DNA of 19,088 bases from CAYMST01 sp964393115 (GCA_964393115.1 CAYMST010000072.1:1-19088); one strand, 5' to 3'; counted from the first letter of the stretch, positions 7,928-16,416 are shown. Translations and numbers: made by a program. Notes: generated from the letters alone by a model not told the origin.

Positions 7928-8947
7928 ATGGTAAAAAATGATAAAAGAGTTTTAGTCACTGGAGCCGCTGGATTCATAGGCTTCCATCTTAGTAATAAGC
8001 TTTTGAGCGAAGGTTATGAGGTTGTCGGGTTAGATAATCTAAATGACTATTATAGTGTTCAATTAAAGAAAGATAGGCTTGCTATTCTAGAAAAAAATGA
8101 GGGTTTTTCTTTCGTCAAATTGGATTTAGATGAAAAGGAAGTCTTGGATTTGTTTGCCGATCACCGATTTCATACTGTTATTAATCTTGCGGCGCAAGCC
8201 GGTGTTAGATATTCCTTGGAAAACCCTGATGCATATGTTAAGTCTAATATTTCAGGATTTGTTAATATCTTGGAAGCTTGCAGACATAATGAGGTTAAAC
8301 ATCTAATCTTTGCTAGTTCATCCTCGGTTTATGGAGCCAATACCACGATGCCTTTTTCTGTACATCACAATGTTGATCACCCTATTTCACTTTATGCGGC
8401 TAGCAAGAAATCGAATGAACTAATTGCACACTCTTACTCAGCATTATTTGGATTGCCCTGTACTGGGTTGCGATTTTTTACCGTATATGGACCTTACGGA
8501 AGACCAGATATGGCTCTCTTCCTCTTTACCAAAGCTATATTAGAAGGTCGGAAAATTGATGTTTACAATGAAGGCAAAATGAAGAGAGACTTCACATATG
8601 TCGATGACATTGTTGAAGGTATATATAGACTAGTTGGCCATATTCCCGCCGCCAATGAAAATTGGTCAAGTAAAAACCCTGATCCTGCTTCTAGTTTTGC
8701 GCCATATAAAGTTTTCAATATAGGAAATAACAAAACAGTGGAGCTTAATGACTTTATTGGAGCAATAGAAAAAAGCCTTGGGATTAAAGCCAAAAAGAAT
8801 TTGATGCCAATGCAACCAGGTGATGTTCCTGAGACATACGCGGATGTTCAGGACTTGATGAACGTTACTGGTTTTAGACCCGATACGACTATTGATGAGG
8901 GGATACGTAAATTTGTAGACTGGTATAGAGAATATTATAATCTATAA
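7928..8947 (+). CDS. NAD-dependent UDP-glucuronate 4-epimerase family protein
   Basis: This 339-residue extended SDR epimerase has the NAD-binding GAAGFIG at 12-18 and the catalytic YAASK at 156-160 (Tyr156, Lys160). The preceding serine-rich SSSSVYG is at 130-136. The N-terminal GLDNLNDYYSVQLKKDRL at 34-51 and RFFTVYGPYGRPDMALFLF at 182-200 are hallmarks of the UDP-glucuronate 4-epimerase branch (Cap1J/LpsL type), which interconverts UDP-GlcA and UDP-GalA for capsule and LPS. The UDP-GlcA supplier (a Ugd enzyme) is not evident nearby, because the next gene is of a different dehydrogenase subtype. It is the first gene of the plus-strand polysaccharide locus, 11 bp ahead of the dehydrogenase. 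Substrate specificity for an N-acetylated uronic acid cannot be ruled out. Confidence 0.87.
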   Translation: MVKNDKRVLVTGAAGFIGFHLSNKLLSEGYEVVGLDNLNDYYSVQLKKDRLAILEKNEGFSFVKLDLDEKEVLDLFADHRFHTVINLAAQAGVRYSLENPDAYVKSNISGFVNILEACRHNEVKHLIFASSSSVYGANTTMPFSVHHNVDHPISLYAASKKSNELIAHSYSALFGLPCTGLRFFTVYGPYGRPDMALFLFTKAILEGRKIDVYNEGKMKRDFTYVDDIVEGIYRLVGHIPAANENWSSKNPDPASSFAPYKVFNIGNNKTVELNDFIGAIEKSLGIKAKKNLMPMQPGDVPETYADVQDLMNVTGFRPDTTIDEGIRKFVDWYREYYNL

Positions 8948-8958
8948 AATTTGATGCT

Positions 8959-10221
8959 TTGAAATTAGAACAACTGAAAGTGTCAATAATTGGCCTAGGT
9001 TATGTTGGATTGCCTATAGCCATAGAAGTCGCTAAGAGATATCCGACAGTTGGATTTGATATTAAGTCGAATCGTATTGATAATTTAAGAAATGGTATAG
9101 ACGAGACTTTAGAAGTAGATAGGAACGAACTCATAGAAAGTAGTGTGAGTTTTTCTTATGATCCAGAAGATTTAAAATCTTCTAATTTATATGTTGTTAC
9201 TGTTCCTACTCCGGTTGATAGTCATAAGAAACCTGATTTAAACCCGTTACAAAAGTCTTCTGAACTAATTGGGCGCTATTTAAAAAAAGGAGACATTGTG
9301 GTTTATGAGTCTACCGTGTTTCCTGGATGTACCGAAGAATTTTGTGTGCCTATATTAGAATCTGTAAGTGGCTTAAAATTCAATAAAGATTTTTTTTGCG
9401 GGTATAGCCCTGAAAGGATTAACCCAGGGGATAAAAAGCATCGCCTTACCACCATCAAGAAAGTTACTAGTGGAAGTAATGAACAGGTTGCTGATCTAAT
9501 CAACCAATTCTATCAGTCATTCATAACCGCAGGTACGCATTTAGCCTCAAGTATCAAAGTTGCAGAGGCGGCAAAAGTTATCGAAAACACACAACGAGAT
9601 CTGAATATTGCCTTTGTGAACGAGTTGTCTATTATTTTCGGCAAAATGAATATAGATACGATGGAAGTATTGGAGGCAGCCGGAACTAAATGGAATTTTT
9701 TACCATTCGTTCCAGGTCTTGTAGGTGGACATTGTATCGGTGTGGATCCATATTATCTAACATACAAATCTGAAGGTCTGGGATACAGGCCAGAAGTGAT
9801 TCTGGCAGGTCGGCGCATCAATGATAACATGGGGGCACATGTCGCTGGCTTATTGGTGAAAAAGTTAGCAGCAAACAGAATGCCTATAGTTGATGCGAAG
9901 GTTTTGGTACTTGGAATCACTTTCAAAGAAAACTGCCCAGACATACGAAATAGTAGAGTTATCGATGTTGTACGAGAATTAAATGGGTACAGTATGGATA
10001 TAGATGTATATGACCCACAAGCCTCTGCTAGAGAGGTAAAGAAGGAATATGGAGTTAATCTCTTATCAAATATTAACTATAAGGAATACAGCACAGTTAT
10101 CTTGGCTGTAGCTCATAATGAGCTGGTTAACTTGGATTGGGGTTCTATAAGGAATTCGGTTGGAATTATTTTCGACTTGAAAAGTGTCCTTCCCAAGGGG
10201 ATTTCTGATTTACGACTATAA
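8959..10221 (+). CDS. Nucleotide sugar 6-dehydrogenase, UDP-HexNAc (TviB/WbpO) type, TTG start
   Basis: This 420-residue enzyme of the UDP-glucose/GDP-mannose dehydrogenase family oxidises C6 of a UDP-sugar to the uronate with two NAD+. GLGYVGLP at 12-19 binds NAD. ESTVFPGCTEEFCVPILE at 117-134 and SPERINPGD at 150-158 are family motifs. The catalytic cysteine is Cys259 in GGHCIGVDPYYL, and the GLGYRPEVILAGRRINDNMG segment follows. This motif set points to the TviB/WbpO branch that acts on UDP-GlcNAc or UDP-GalNAc rather than UDP-Glc. An in-frame stop lies at 8938-8940 and no ATG or GTG follows it, so the TTG at 8959 is the only reasonable start. With the epimerase 11 bp upstream, it would supply acidic sugars for the exported glycan. 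Confidence 0.9.
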   Translation: MKLEQLKVSIIGLGYVGLPIAIEVAKRYPTVGFDIKSNRIDNLRNGIDETLEVDRNELIESSVSFSYDPEDLKSSNLYVVTVPTPVDSHKKPDLNPLQKSSELIGRYLKKGDIVVYESTVFPGCTEEFCVPILESVSGLKFNKDFFCGYSPERINPGDKKHRLTTIKKVTSGSNEQVADLINQFYQSFITAGTHLASSIKVAEAAKVIENTQRDLNIAFVNELSIIFGKMNIDTMEVLEAAGTKWNFLPFVPGLVGGHCIGVDPYYLTYKSEGLGYRPEVILAGRRINDNMGAHVAGLLVKKLAANRMPIVDAKVLVLGITFKENCPDIRNSRVIDVVRELNGYSMDIDVYDPQASAREVKKEYGVNLLSNINYKEYSTVILAVAHNELVNLDWGSIRNSVGIIFDLKSVLPKGISDLRL

Positions 10222-10289
10222 TTATTTTTATTATTTGGGTCTTCAATTAACTTCGCACACCTGAATGTAACCAAGATGCCATAATAACT

Positions 10290-10329
10290 TATGATACCAT
10301 ATGATGTAAGAATAGCATATTGTATCATA
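10290..10329. repeat. 14-bp imperfect inverted repeat upstream of cysC
   Basis: The arms at 10290-10303 and 10316-10329 pair at 13 of 14 positions; the single mismatch is 10298 against 10321. The spacer is 12 bp. The right arm overlaps the -7 box at 10328-10335. There is no strong T-run after it, which argues against a simple intrinsic terminator for the upstream dehydrogenase gene. An operator for the sulfate-activation operon or an mRNA structure is more plausible. Confidence 0.55.
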
Positions 10330-10335
10330 CTTTTG
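10328..10335 (+). promoter_or_regulatory. -7 box upstream of the cysC-cysD-cysN-cysQ operon
   Basis: TACTTTTG matches the TAnnTTTG consensus exactly. No TTTG-like -33 element is seen 19-21 bp upstream, so the promoter may need an activator, or this may be a chance match. It lies in the 190-265 bp gap between the dehydrogenase and cysC. Transcription would begin near 10341, about 145 nt before the preferred cysC ATG at 10487. Confidence 0.38.
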
Positions 10336-10486
10336 GTGCTCAAGACAAAGTATAATTATTAGTCCAGAGATTTTCATTAGTTGAGCTTAAGTCGCATTCA
10401 CGAAAGGAATCTTGAAAACGGGTAAATATCTGTTTCAGTATTCTATAAAAATTTTAGTTAAGCGCCTAATAAACAAGGTCTTAAAG

Positions 10487-11086
10487 ATGAATAATGAAAA
10501 CGTAATACCACATAAGCATGAGGTTACTTTTGAGGACCGAATTGCAAAACAAGGTTATGCTCCCCAGCTTATATGGTTCACAGGCTTATCAGGTTCAGGG
10601 AAGTCTACTCTGGCGAGTGCTTTAGAGAAAAGGCTTTTCGATTTAGGGTACAAAACCTATATTCTCGACGGTGACAATGTAAGAAAAGGTCTGAATAATG
10701 ATTTAGATTTTTCTCTGGAGTCGAGAATAGAGAATATAAGAAGAATAGGTGAAGTTTCCAATCTATTCGTTAATGCAGGTGTAATTGTGCTTAGTGCATT
10801 CATATCGCCGCTAACGAGAGACAGAAAGTTAGCAAGAGACTTGGTAGGGGATACATATTTTACAGAAATTTTTGTTGACTGTCCATTGGAGGTTTGTGAA
10901 CAACGTGACGTAAAAGGCTTATACGCCAAAGCGAGAAGAGGAGAGATAAAGGATTTTACGGGAATTAGTTCTCCTTTTGAAGCCCCTGAAAATGCTGAAA
11001 TTATAATTAAGACAAACGAGGTCTCAATTGATGACGGTGTTGAGACTATATTAGAGTATTTATTGAAGAAAATTAAGAAGGGATAA
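10487..11086 (+). CDS. cysC: Adenylylsulfate (APS) kinase CysC
   Basis: CysC phosphorylates APS at the 3' position to give PAPS, the donor for sulfotransferases and the substrate of PAPS reductase. From the ATG at 10487 the protein has 199 residues, almost the E. coli length. It has the P-loop GLSGSGKS (33-40), LDGDNVRKGLN (60-70), AFISPLTRDR (104-113), with Ser107 at the position phosphorylated in related kinases, and KGLYAKAR (143-150). The frame stays open upstream to a TTG at 10412, which would add 25 basic residues. I prefer 10487 because homology to the family (PHKHEVTFEDRIAKQGYAPQ) begins just after it. cysD follows after 2 bp, and the product is presumably cytoplasmic. Confidence 0.94.
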   Translation: MNNENVIPHKHEVTFEDRIAKQGYAPQLIWFTGLSGSGKSTLASALEKRLFDLGYKTYILDGDNVRKGLNNDLDFSLESRIENIRRIGEVSNLFVNAGVIVLSAFISPLTRDRKLARDLVGDTYFTEIFVDCPLEVCEQRDVKGLYAKARRGEIKDFTGISSPFEAPENAEIIIKTNEVSIDDGVETILEYLLKKIKKG

Positions 11087-11088
11087 TA

Positions 11089-11994
11089 ATGAAAGGTTAC
11101 AACCTTACCCATTTAAAGGAGTTAGAGGCGGAATCTATATATGTTTTGCGAGAAGTTTTTTCGCAATTTCAAAATCCAGCCATATTATTTTCAGGTGGTA
11201 AAGACTCTATAGTAGTGACTCACTTGGCAAGAAAAGCCTTCCATCCTGCAAAAATTCCGTTTCCATTAGTTCACATCGATACAGGTCACAATTTCCCTGA
11301 AACAATCGATTTTAGAGATGGTCTGGTAAAGGAACTAGGTGCTAATCTTATTGTTGGTTCTGTTCAAAAATCAATAGATGATGGAAGAGCGACCGAAGAA
11401 AAGGGTAAGAATGCCAGTCGAAATGCCATTCAGACCATTACTTTATTAGATACCATTGAAGACAACCAGTTCGATGCTTGTATTGGTGGTGCAAGGAGAG
11501 ACGAAGAGAAAGCAAGAGCGAAGGAACGATTTTTCTCACATAGAGACGAATTCGGACAGTGGGATCCAAAAAATCAACGCCCTGAGTTGTGGAATATATT
11601 CAATGGAAAATGTCAGCAAGGAGAGCACTTTAGGGTATTCCCAATAAGTAACTGGACTGAAATGGATGTATGGCAATACATTTTAAGCGAGGGTATAGAG
11701 ATTCCTTCACTATATAAAGCGCATATGAGAGATGTAATCTGGAGGGATAATACTTGGCTACCAATCTCCGAATACATCACTTTAAGAGAAGGAGAAAAAG
11801 TAGAGAACAAATTAATTAGGTTCCGAACTTTAGGAGATATTACGATCACTGGCGGTATTGAATCAGATGCTGATTCATTAGAAAAAATAGTGGAGGAAGT
11901 AGCATCTGCCAGACAAACGGAAAGAGGTAATCGCTCAGATGATAAGCGATCAGAAACATCAATGGAAGACAGAAAGAAAGAAGGTTATTTCTAA
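11089..11994 (+). CDS. cysD: Sulfate adenylyltransferase subunit 2 CysD (ATP sulfurylase catalytic subunit)
   Basis: CysD carries out the adenylyl transfer from ATP to sulfate that yields APS, driven by GTP hydrolysis in its partner CysN. At 301 residues it is the same size as E. coli CysD (302). The PP-loop SGGKDS lies at 35-40. GGARRDEEKARAKER follows at about 133-147, and the characteristic C-terminal RGNRSDDKRSETSMEDRKKE, then GYF, is intact. The gene starts 2 bp after the cysC stop and ends 11 bp before cysN, so the subunits are made from one message. Confidence 0.96.
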   Translation: MKGYNLTHLKELEAESIYVLREVFSQFQNPAILFSGGKDSIVVTHLARKAFHPAKIPFPLVHIDTGHNFPETIDFRDGLVKELGANLIVGSVQKSIDDGRATEEKGKNASRNAIQTITLLDTIEDNQFDACIGGARRDEEKARAKERFFSHRDEFGQWDPKNQRPELWNIFNGKCQQGEHFRVFPISNWTEMDVWQYILSEGIEIPSLYKAHMRDVIWRDNTWLPISEYITLREGEKVENKLIRFRTLGDITITGGIESDADSLEKIVEEVASARQTERGNRSDDKRSETSMEDRKKEGYF

Positions 11995-12005
11995 AAAGAA
12001 ATCTA

Positions 12006-13265
12006 ATGAGTAGTTATCATGATATGGAGCTGTTAAGATTTACAACAGCAGGAAGTGTTGACGATGGTAAAAGTACGCTAATCGGCAGATTGCTCTATGA
12101 TTCCAAGTCCATCTTCGAAGATCAAATGGAAGCTATTGAAAAAAGTAGCGAAAAGAAAGGGCTTGAAGATGTCAATTTAGCATTGCTAACCGACGGTCTA
12201 AAGGATGAACGTGAGCAAGGAATAACCATTGATGTGGCATATAGATACTTTGCTACACCGAAGAGGAAGTTTATTATTGCAGATACACCTGGGCATATTC
12301 AATACACCAGAAATATGGTAACTGGTGCATCTACAGCTAATTTAGCATTAATATTAATTGATGCGAGACATGGAGTTGTAGAGCAAACTTATCGTCATTC
12401 TATAATTGCCAGCTTGCTTCAAATTCCGCATGTGGTGATATGCGTTAATAAAATGGATTTGGTAGACTTTGACGAAGAAGTGTATACCAAAATTTGCGAT
12501 AGCTTCAAGAGTTTCGCTTCAAAGCTAAATGTTAAGGACGTACGGTTCATACCAATAAGTGCTCTCAATGGAGACAATGTGGTAAAGCGTTCTGAAAATA
12601 CACCTTGGTATGAAGGAACTACTTTATTGAATCTGTTAGAAACGATACATATTGGAAGTGATCAAAATCACATCGACTGCAGGTTTCCTGTACAAACTGT
12701 CGTAAGACCACTTACAGACGAGTACCACGATTATCGAGGTTATGCTGGAAGAATTGCAGGTGGTGTTTTTAAGCCAGGTGATGATGTGACTGTAATGCCA
12801 TCTGGATTTACTTCCCGAATAAAATCAATCGATACATTTGAGGGCCCTATCGACGAAGCTTTCGCTCCGATGTCGGTTACTATTACCCTAGAGGACGATA
12901 TTGATGTCGGAAGAGGAGATATGATTGTACGTCCAAATAATCAACCAGAATCAACACAAGATGTTGAGATAATGATGTGTTGGTTAAATCAGAGCGCTCC
13001 AAAGCCTAGAGGTAAATATTATTTGCGTCATACTTCAAACGAGGCCAAGGCAATGATTAAGGAAATCAAATACAAGCTCGATATCAATACCCTTCACCGT
13101 ATCGAAGACGACAAGGAAATCAAAATGAATGATATCCTAAGAGTCAAGCTTAGAACAACTAAACCAATATTTGTCGATAGTTATGAAAAAAACCGCAATA
13201 CTGGGAGCATAATTCTTGTCGATGAAGGCACTAGTGAAACGGTTGCAGCTGGAATGATCATATAG
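12006..13265 (+). CDS. cysN: Sulfate adenylyltransferase subunit 1 CysN (GTPase subunit)
   Basis: CysN is the EF-Tu-like GTPase of ATP sulfurylase, coupling GTP hydrolysis to APS formation. G1 is GSVDDGKS at 16-23, the switch region is REQGITIDVAYRYF at 69-82, G3 is DTPGH at 93-97 and G4 is NKMD at 148-151. The remaining domains are the two beta-barrels. At 419 residues it stands alone: there is no fused C-terminal APS kinase as in CysNC/NodQ proteins (about 630 residues), which fits the separate cysC in this operon. It is somewhat shorter than E. coli CysN (475), mainly at the ends. The cysQ ATG follows 2 bp after its stop. Confidence 0.96.
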   Translation: MSSYHDMELLRFTTAGSVDDGKSTLIGRLLYDSKSIFEDQMEAIEKSSEKKGLEDVNLALLTDGLKDEREQGITIDVAYRYFATPKRKFIIADTPGHIQYTRNMVTGASTANLALILIDARHGVVEQTYRHSIIASLLQIPHVVICVNKMDLVDFDEEVYTKICDSFKSFASKLNVKDVRFIPISALNGDNVVKRSENTPWYEGTTLLNLLETIHIGSDQNHIDCRFPVQTVVRPLTDEYHDYRGYAGRIAGGVFKPGDDVTVMPSGFTSRIKSIDTFEGPIDEAFAPMSVTITLEDDIDVGRGDMIVRPNNQPESTQDVEIMMCWLNQSAPKPRGKYYLRHTSNEAKAMIKEIKYKLDINTLHRIEDDKEIKMNDILRVKLRTTKPIFVDSYEKNRNTGSIILVDEGTSETVAAGMII

Positions 13266-13267
13266 AG

Positions 13268-14023
13268 ATGGATACTAAGGAATTATTAGCAATTGCCAAG
13301 GAAGGGGCTTTAAGAGGTGGTGAGGAAATACTCAAAGTATACAATACAGAGGACTTCGAAGTAGATATGAAATCGGATTCCTCTCCTTTAACTAAGGCTG
13401 ATAAATTGGCACATATCGCTATTTCAAAGGTCTTAGAGGCTACCGGTTTACCGATCTTGAGCGAAGAAGGCAAGCAGCTTTCTTTTGAAGAAAGGTCAAA
13501 ATGGAAAAAGTTTTGGATGGTAGATCCTTTAGATGGCACAAAGGAATTCATAAAGCGAAATGGTGAATTTACTGTGAATATTGCTTTAATTGAAAACGGA
13601 AAACCTGTGCTAGGCGTTGTTTACGTACCAGTTACAAAAGATTTATATTATAATGATGAGTCTAATGCCTATGTCGAGAGAAATGGAGAAGTGAAAATAA
13701 TATCATGCTCCGAAAAGTCTTTAAACGATGTAGGGCTTAAAGTAGTCGCTTCCCGATCTCATCTTAATCAAGAGACCGAAAATCTTATTAGTTCGCTCAA
13801 AGAACCTGTTACCGTTTCAAAGGGGAGCTCTTTGAAGTTCTTACTAGTAGCGGAAGGTGAAGCAGATATTTATCCTCGTTTCGCTCCAACAATGGAATGG
13901 GATACCGCCGCTGCTCATGCAATAGTGCTCAAGTCAGGAAAGAAAGTAACACATTCAGATTACAAAACAGATCTTGTCTACAATAAAGAAGATTTACTCA
14001 ACCCTCATTTTATTGTGCATTAA
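13268..14023 (+). CDS. cysQ: 3'(2'),5'-bisphosphate nucleotidase CysQ (PAP phosphatase)
   Basis: CysQ hydrolyses PAP (and PAPS) to AMP (APS), clearing the toxic by-product of sulfotransferase or PAPS reductase reactions. The 251-residue protein has the inositol-monophosphatase-family metal sites: KSDSSPLTKAD at 35-45, SEEGK at 65-69, VDPLDGTKEF at 85-94 and EWDTAAAHAIV at 210-220. The size matches E. coli CysQ (246). It is the fourth gene of the cys operon. Its TAA stop overlaps the ATG of the polysaccharide exporter by 1 base (TAATG), which joins sulfate activation to glycan export on one message. Confidence 0.95.
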   Translation: MDTKELLAIAKEGALRGGEEILKVYNTEDFEVDMKSDSSPLTKADKLAHIAISKVLEATGLPILSEEGKQLSFEERSKWKKFWMVDPLDGTKEFIKRNGEFTVNIALIENGKPVLGVVYVPVTKDLYYNDESNAYVERNGEVKIISCSEKSLNDVGLKVVASRSHLNQETENLISSLKEPVTVSKGSSLKFLLVAEGEADIYPRFAPTMEWDTAAAHAIVLKSGKKVTHSDYKTDLVYNKEDLLNPHFIVH

Positions 14024-16416
14024 TGCCTAAAAAAATCTATTTATACTGCTATTTTATTGTCAGTCTCTTTTCTAGTTCTCTCCTTGCTCAGGAATTGGAC
14101 TTACAATCTCTTAATGTCGACAAATTGAGCGATGGTCAATTATTTCAACTAGGAGAGAAAATTCAAAATTCTGGAATGTCATTTGCTCAGCTAGAGTCAT
14201 TGGCAAGAGTCAAAGGAATGTCATCAATCGAAATCGATAAGCTTAAAGTTAAATTACAGAACTTACAAAAATCTCGTAACAGGTTTTCCAGTTCCACTAA
14301 TTTTGATGACAGACTCAGAAGGCTTATACCTTCGGTTTTAAATGATACAACAATACTCTTAGATGAGATATTTTTTGACAGTATACGAGCAGACCAAAAA
14401 AATGAGCTTAAGGTATTTGGGAGAGAGTTCTTCAAAAGAAGAAACAGAGAAGCTGACTATCAAAATTTGAACATAGCTACTCCTAGTGACTATCCATTAG
14501 GTCCTGGTGATGAATTGAATCTTGATATTTGGGGAGCTTCTGAGCAAAACTATAGTTTAGCTGTATCCCCTGATGGGTATATAAATGTTAAACGCGTTGG
14601 TCCTATTTACGTATCTGGGTTAAGTATTGAAAGAGCAGAGAAACGACTCAAAAAGAAGTTGTCTGAAATTTATGCAGGACTCACATCAAAAAATGGTGAA
14701 ATTGATACGTATATCAAACTTACTCTAGGTGGATTGAAAACTATTGCTGTAAATGTAGTCGGTGAAGTTGAGGCTCCTGGTACCTATCAAGTTAATTCTT
14801 TAGTTGATGTTTTACATGTGTTAAGAGCCGCAGGTGGGCCTTCCATAAAGGCATCGTTTAGGAGTATTGAGGTCTATAGAACAGGTAAAAAAGTTCACAA
14901 CCTGGATCTGTATAATTATTTTATCAGTGGTGACTATCGACCGTTTAGACTTCAAAATAGTGATATTATTTTGGTGAAACCAGTAATCAACAGAGTTGTT
15001 TTTACCGGTCAGGTCAAGAGGCCTGCGATTTATGAGGTGAAGCATAAAGAGTCTTTGGCAGAACTTTTGAAGTATTCTGGTGGCTTTCAAACAGGATCTT
15101 TTACAAAATATTTAAAGGTATATCGATTGGAATCTTGGGGTAGAGGAGTATATCACGTAGAGGATTTTCAAGACTTTGAATTAGCTAATGGAGACTCAGT
15201 TGTTGCAATAAAAAGTAGGGATAAAGTTATAAATTCGGTAAATATTTCAGGTGCAATAAACTTACCTGGTGATTTTCGCATTGAAGACGATTTTACGCTT
15301 AAGCAGCTTGTAGTACTAGCTGGTGGACCTAAAGAAGATGCCTTTTTGGAAAGAATACTTATTAAAAGAGTAAACGATGATTTATCACAAAGTCTAAAAT
15401 CTGTGAACTACAGAAGTTTACTGCAACAAAATGAAAATTTGATTTTGCGTAATCAGGATTCGGTTATAATATCAAGCATACATAATTTAAAAGAGCCAAG
15501 GTTCATAGAAATTTCGGGAGAAATAAGTCAACCAGGAATGTATCCGTTTATGGATGGTATGACCGTTGAAGACTTAATTGTCCTTGCTGGAGGTTTTTTG
15601 GAGTCGGCAATTTCTTCTGAAGTTGAAGTAGCTAGAAAAATTAAGTATTCGGAAATCAATGATGATATGTCCGGAGAATATGGTTTAACTACCCTGGAGA
15701 GCTTTAGTATTGCTAGTGATATGTCTTTATCATCTGAATCGTCTTCCTTTTTGCTGAGGCCATTTGACCACGTGACAATAAGGAAGTCAAGAAAATTTCA
15801 AAGTAATATTATCGTTCATGTAAGTGGCCAAGTAGTAAATACTGGTGATTATGTTGTTTCTACTGAAAATGAAAGAATTTCCTCTGTAATACGAAGGGCA
15901 GGGGGACTTAGAAGTATAGCGTTTATAGACGGGGCGGTCTTAAGGAGGCGAAAGATGAATAAAGAGGGCATGCCTACCGGAAAACTTCAAGATATAGGAA
16001 TTGAGCTGGACAAAATTATGCAAACCCCAGGATCGAAGTATGACTTAATCCTAGAAGACGGTGATGCCATTTACATACCGAGACAACTAGAAACGGTTTC
16101 GATTAGTGGTGAATTATTAAATCCTTCCACCGTGAGATACGATAAATCAATGAACCTGAAGGACTATGTTAGCAAATCTGGAGGATTTACCGATCAAGCC
16201 CTAAGAAGAAAGGTATATGTTAAATACCCGAATGGATATGTTAATCGAACCAACAAATTCTTCGGAGTTAACAAGTTTCCGAGAATAACTCCCGGGAGTG
16301 AAATAATGGTTCCTAAGAAGAGAAAAAAAGAAAGGTTAAGAGCGACTGAAATTATAGGAATATCTTCAGGGTTATCTTCTTTAATGTTAGTTCTATTGAA
16401 TGTGATTAACAATTAG
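14023..16416 (+). CDS. Wza-like polysaccharide export protein with six SLBB repeats
   Basis: This is a 797-residue outer-membrane polysaccharide exporter of the Wza/Poly_export-SLBB family, expected to form the channel that passes capsule or exopolysaccharide to the surface. An N-terminal signal peptide (about 1-22, ending SLLA) precedes a polar stretch. The Poly_export domain starts at PLGPGDELNLDIWG (158-171) and runs to about 220. Six SLBB-like repeats follow, beginning near 242, 324, 405, 495, 597 and 692, each with V/IxGxVxxPGxY-type strands and an AGG turn. A C-terminal hydrophobic helix at about 774-794 ends the protein. There is no lipobox cysteine, unlike E. coli Wza (379 residues, lipidated). 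It starts by a 1-base overlap with cysQ. A 143-bp gap without a gene follows it. Confidence 0.9.
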   Translation: MPKKIYLYCYFIVSLFSSSLLAQELDLQSLNVDKLSDGQLFQLGEKIQNSGMSFAQLESLARVKGMSSIEIDKLKVKLQNLQKSRNRFSSSTNFDDRLRRLIPSVLNDTTILLDEIFFDSIRADQKNELKVFGREFFKRRNREADYQNLNIATPSDYPLGPGDELNLDIWGASEQNYSLAVSPDGYINVKRVGPIYVSGLSIERAEKRLKKKLSEIYAGLTSKNGEIDTYIKLTLGGLKTIAVNVVGEVEAPGTYQVNSLVDVLHVLRAAGGPSIKASFRSIEVYRTGKKVHNLDLYNYFISGDYRPFRLQNSDIILVKPVINRVVFTGQVKRPAIYEVKHKESLAELLKYSGGFQTGSFTKYLKVYRLESWGRGVYHVEDFQDFELANGDSVVAIKSRDKVINSVNISGAINLPGDFRIEDDFTLKQLVVLAGGPKEDAFLERILIKRVNDDLSQSLKSVNYRSLLQQNENLILRNQDSVIISSIHNLKEPRFIEISGEISQPGMYPFMDGMTVEDLIVLAGGFLESAISSEVEVARKIKYSEINDDMSGEYGLTTLESFSIASDMSLSSESSSFLLRPFDHVTIRKSRKFQSNIIVHVSGQVVNTGDYVVSTENERISSVIRRAGGLRSIAFIDGAVLRRRKMNKEGMPTGKLQDIGIELDKIMQTPGSKYDLILEDGDAIYIPRQLETVSISGELLNPSTVRYDKSMNLKDYVSKSGGFTDQALRRKVYVKYPNGYVNRTNKFFGVNKFPRITPGSEIMVPKKRKKERLRATEIIGISSGLSSLMLVLLNVINN

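Noticed and set aside
10113..10343. 76-codon minus-strand frame over the dehydrogenase end and intergenic region
   Set aside because: It has no recognisable motif, overlaps the well-supported dehydrogenase and lacks any context.
10412..10486. TTG at 10412 as the cysC start, adding 25 residues
   Set aside because: The added basic stretch is unlike the family, and the ATG at 10487 gives the usual CysC length.
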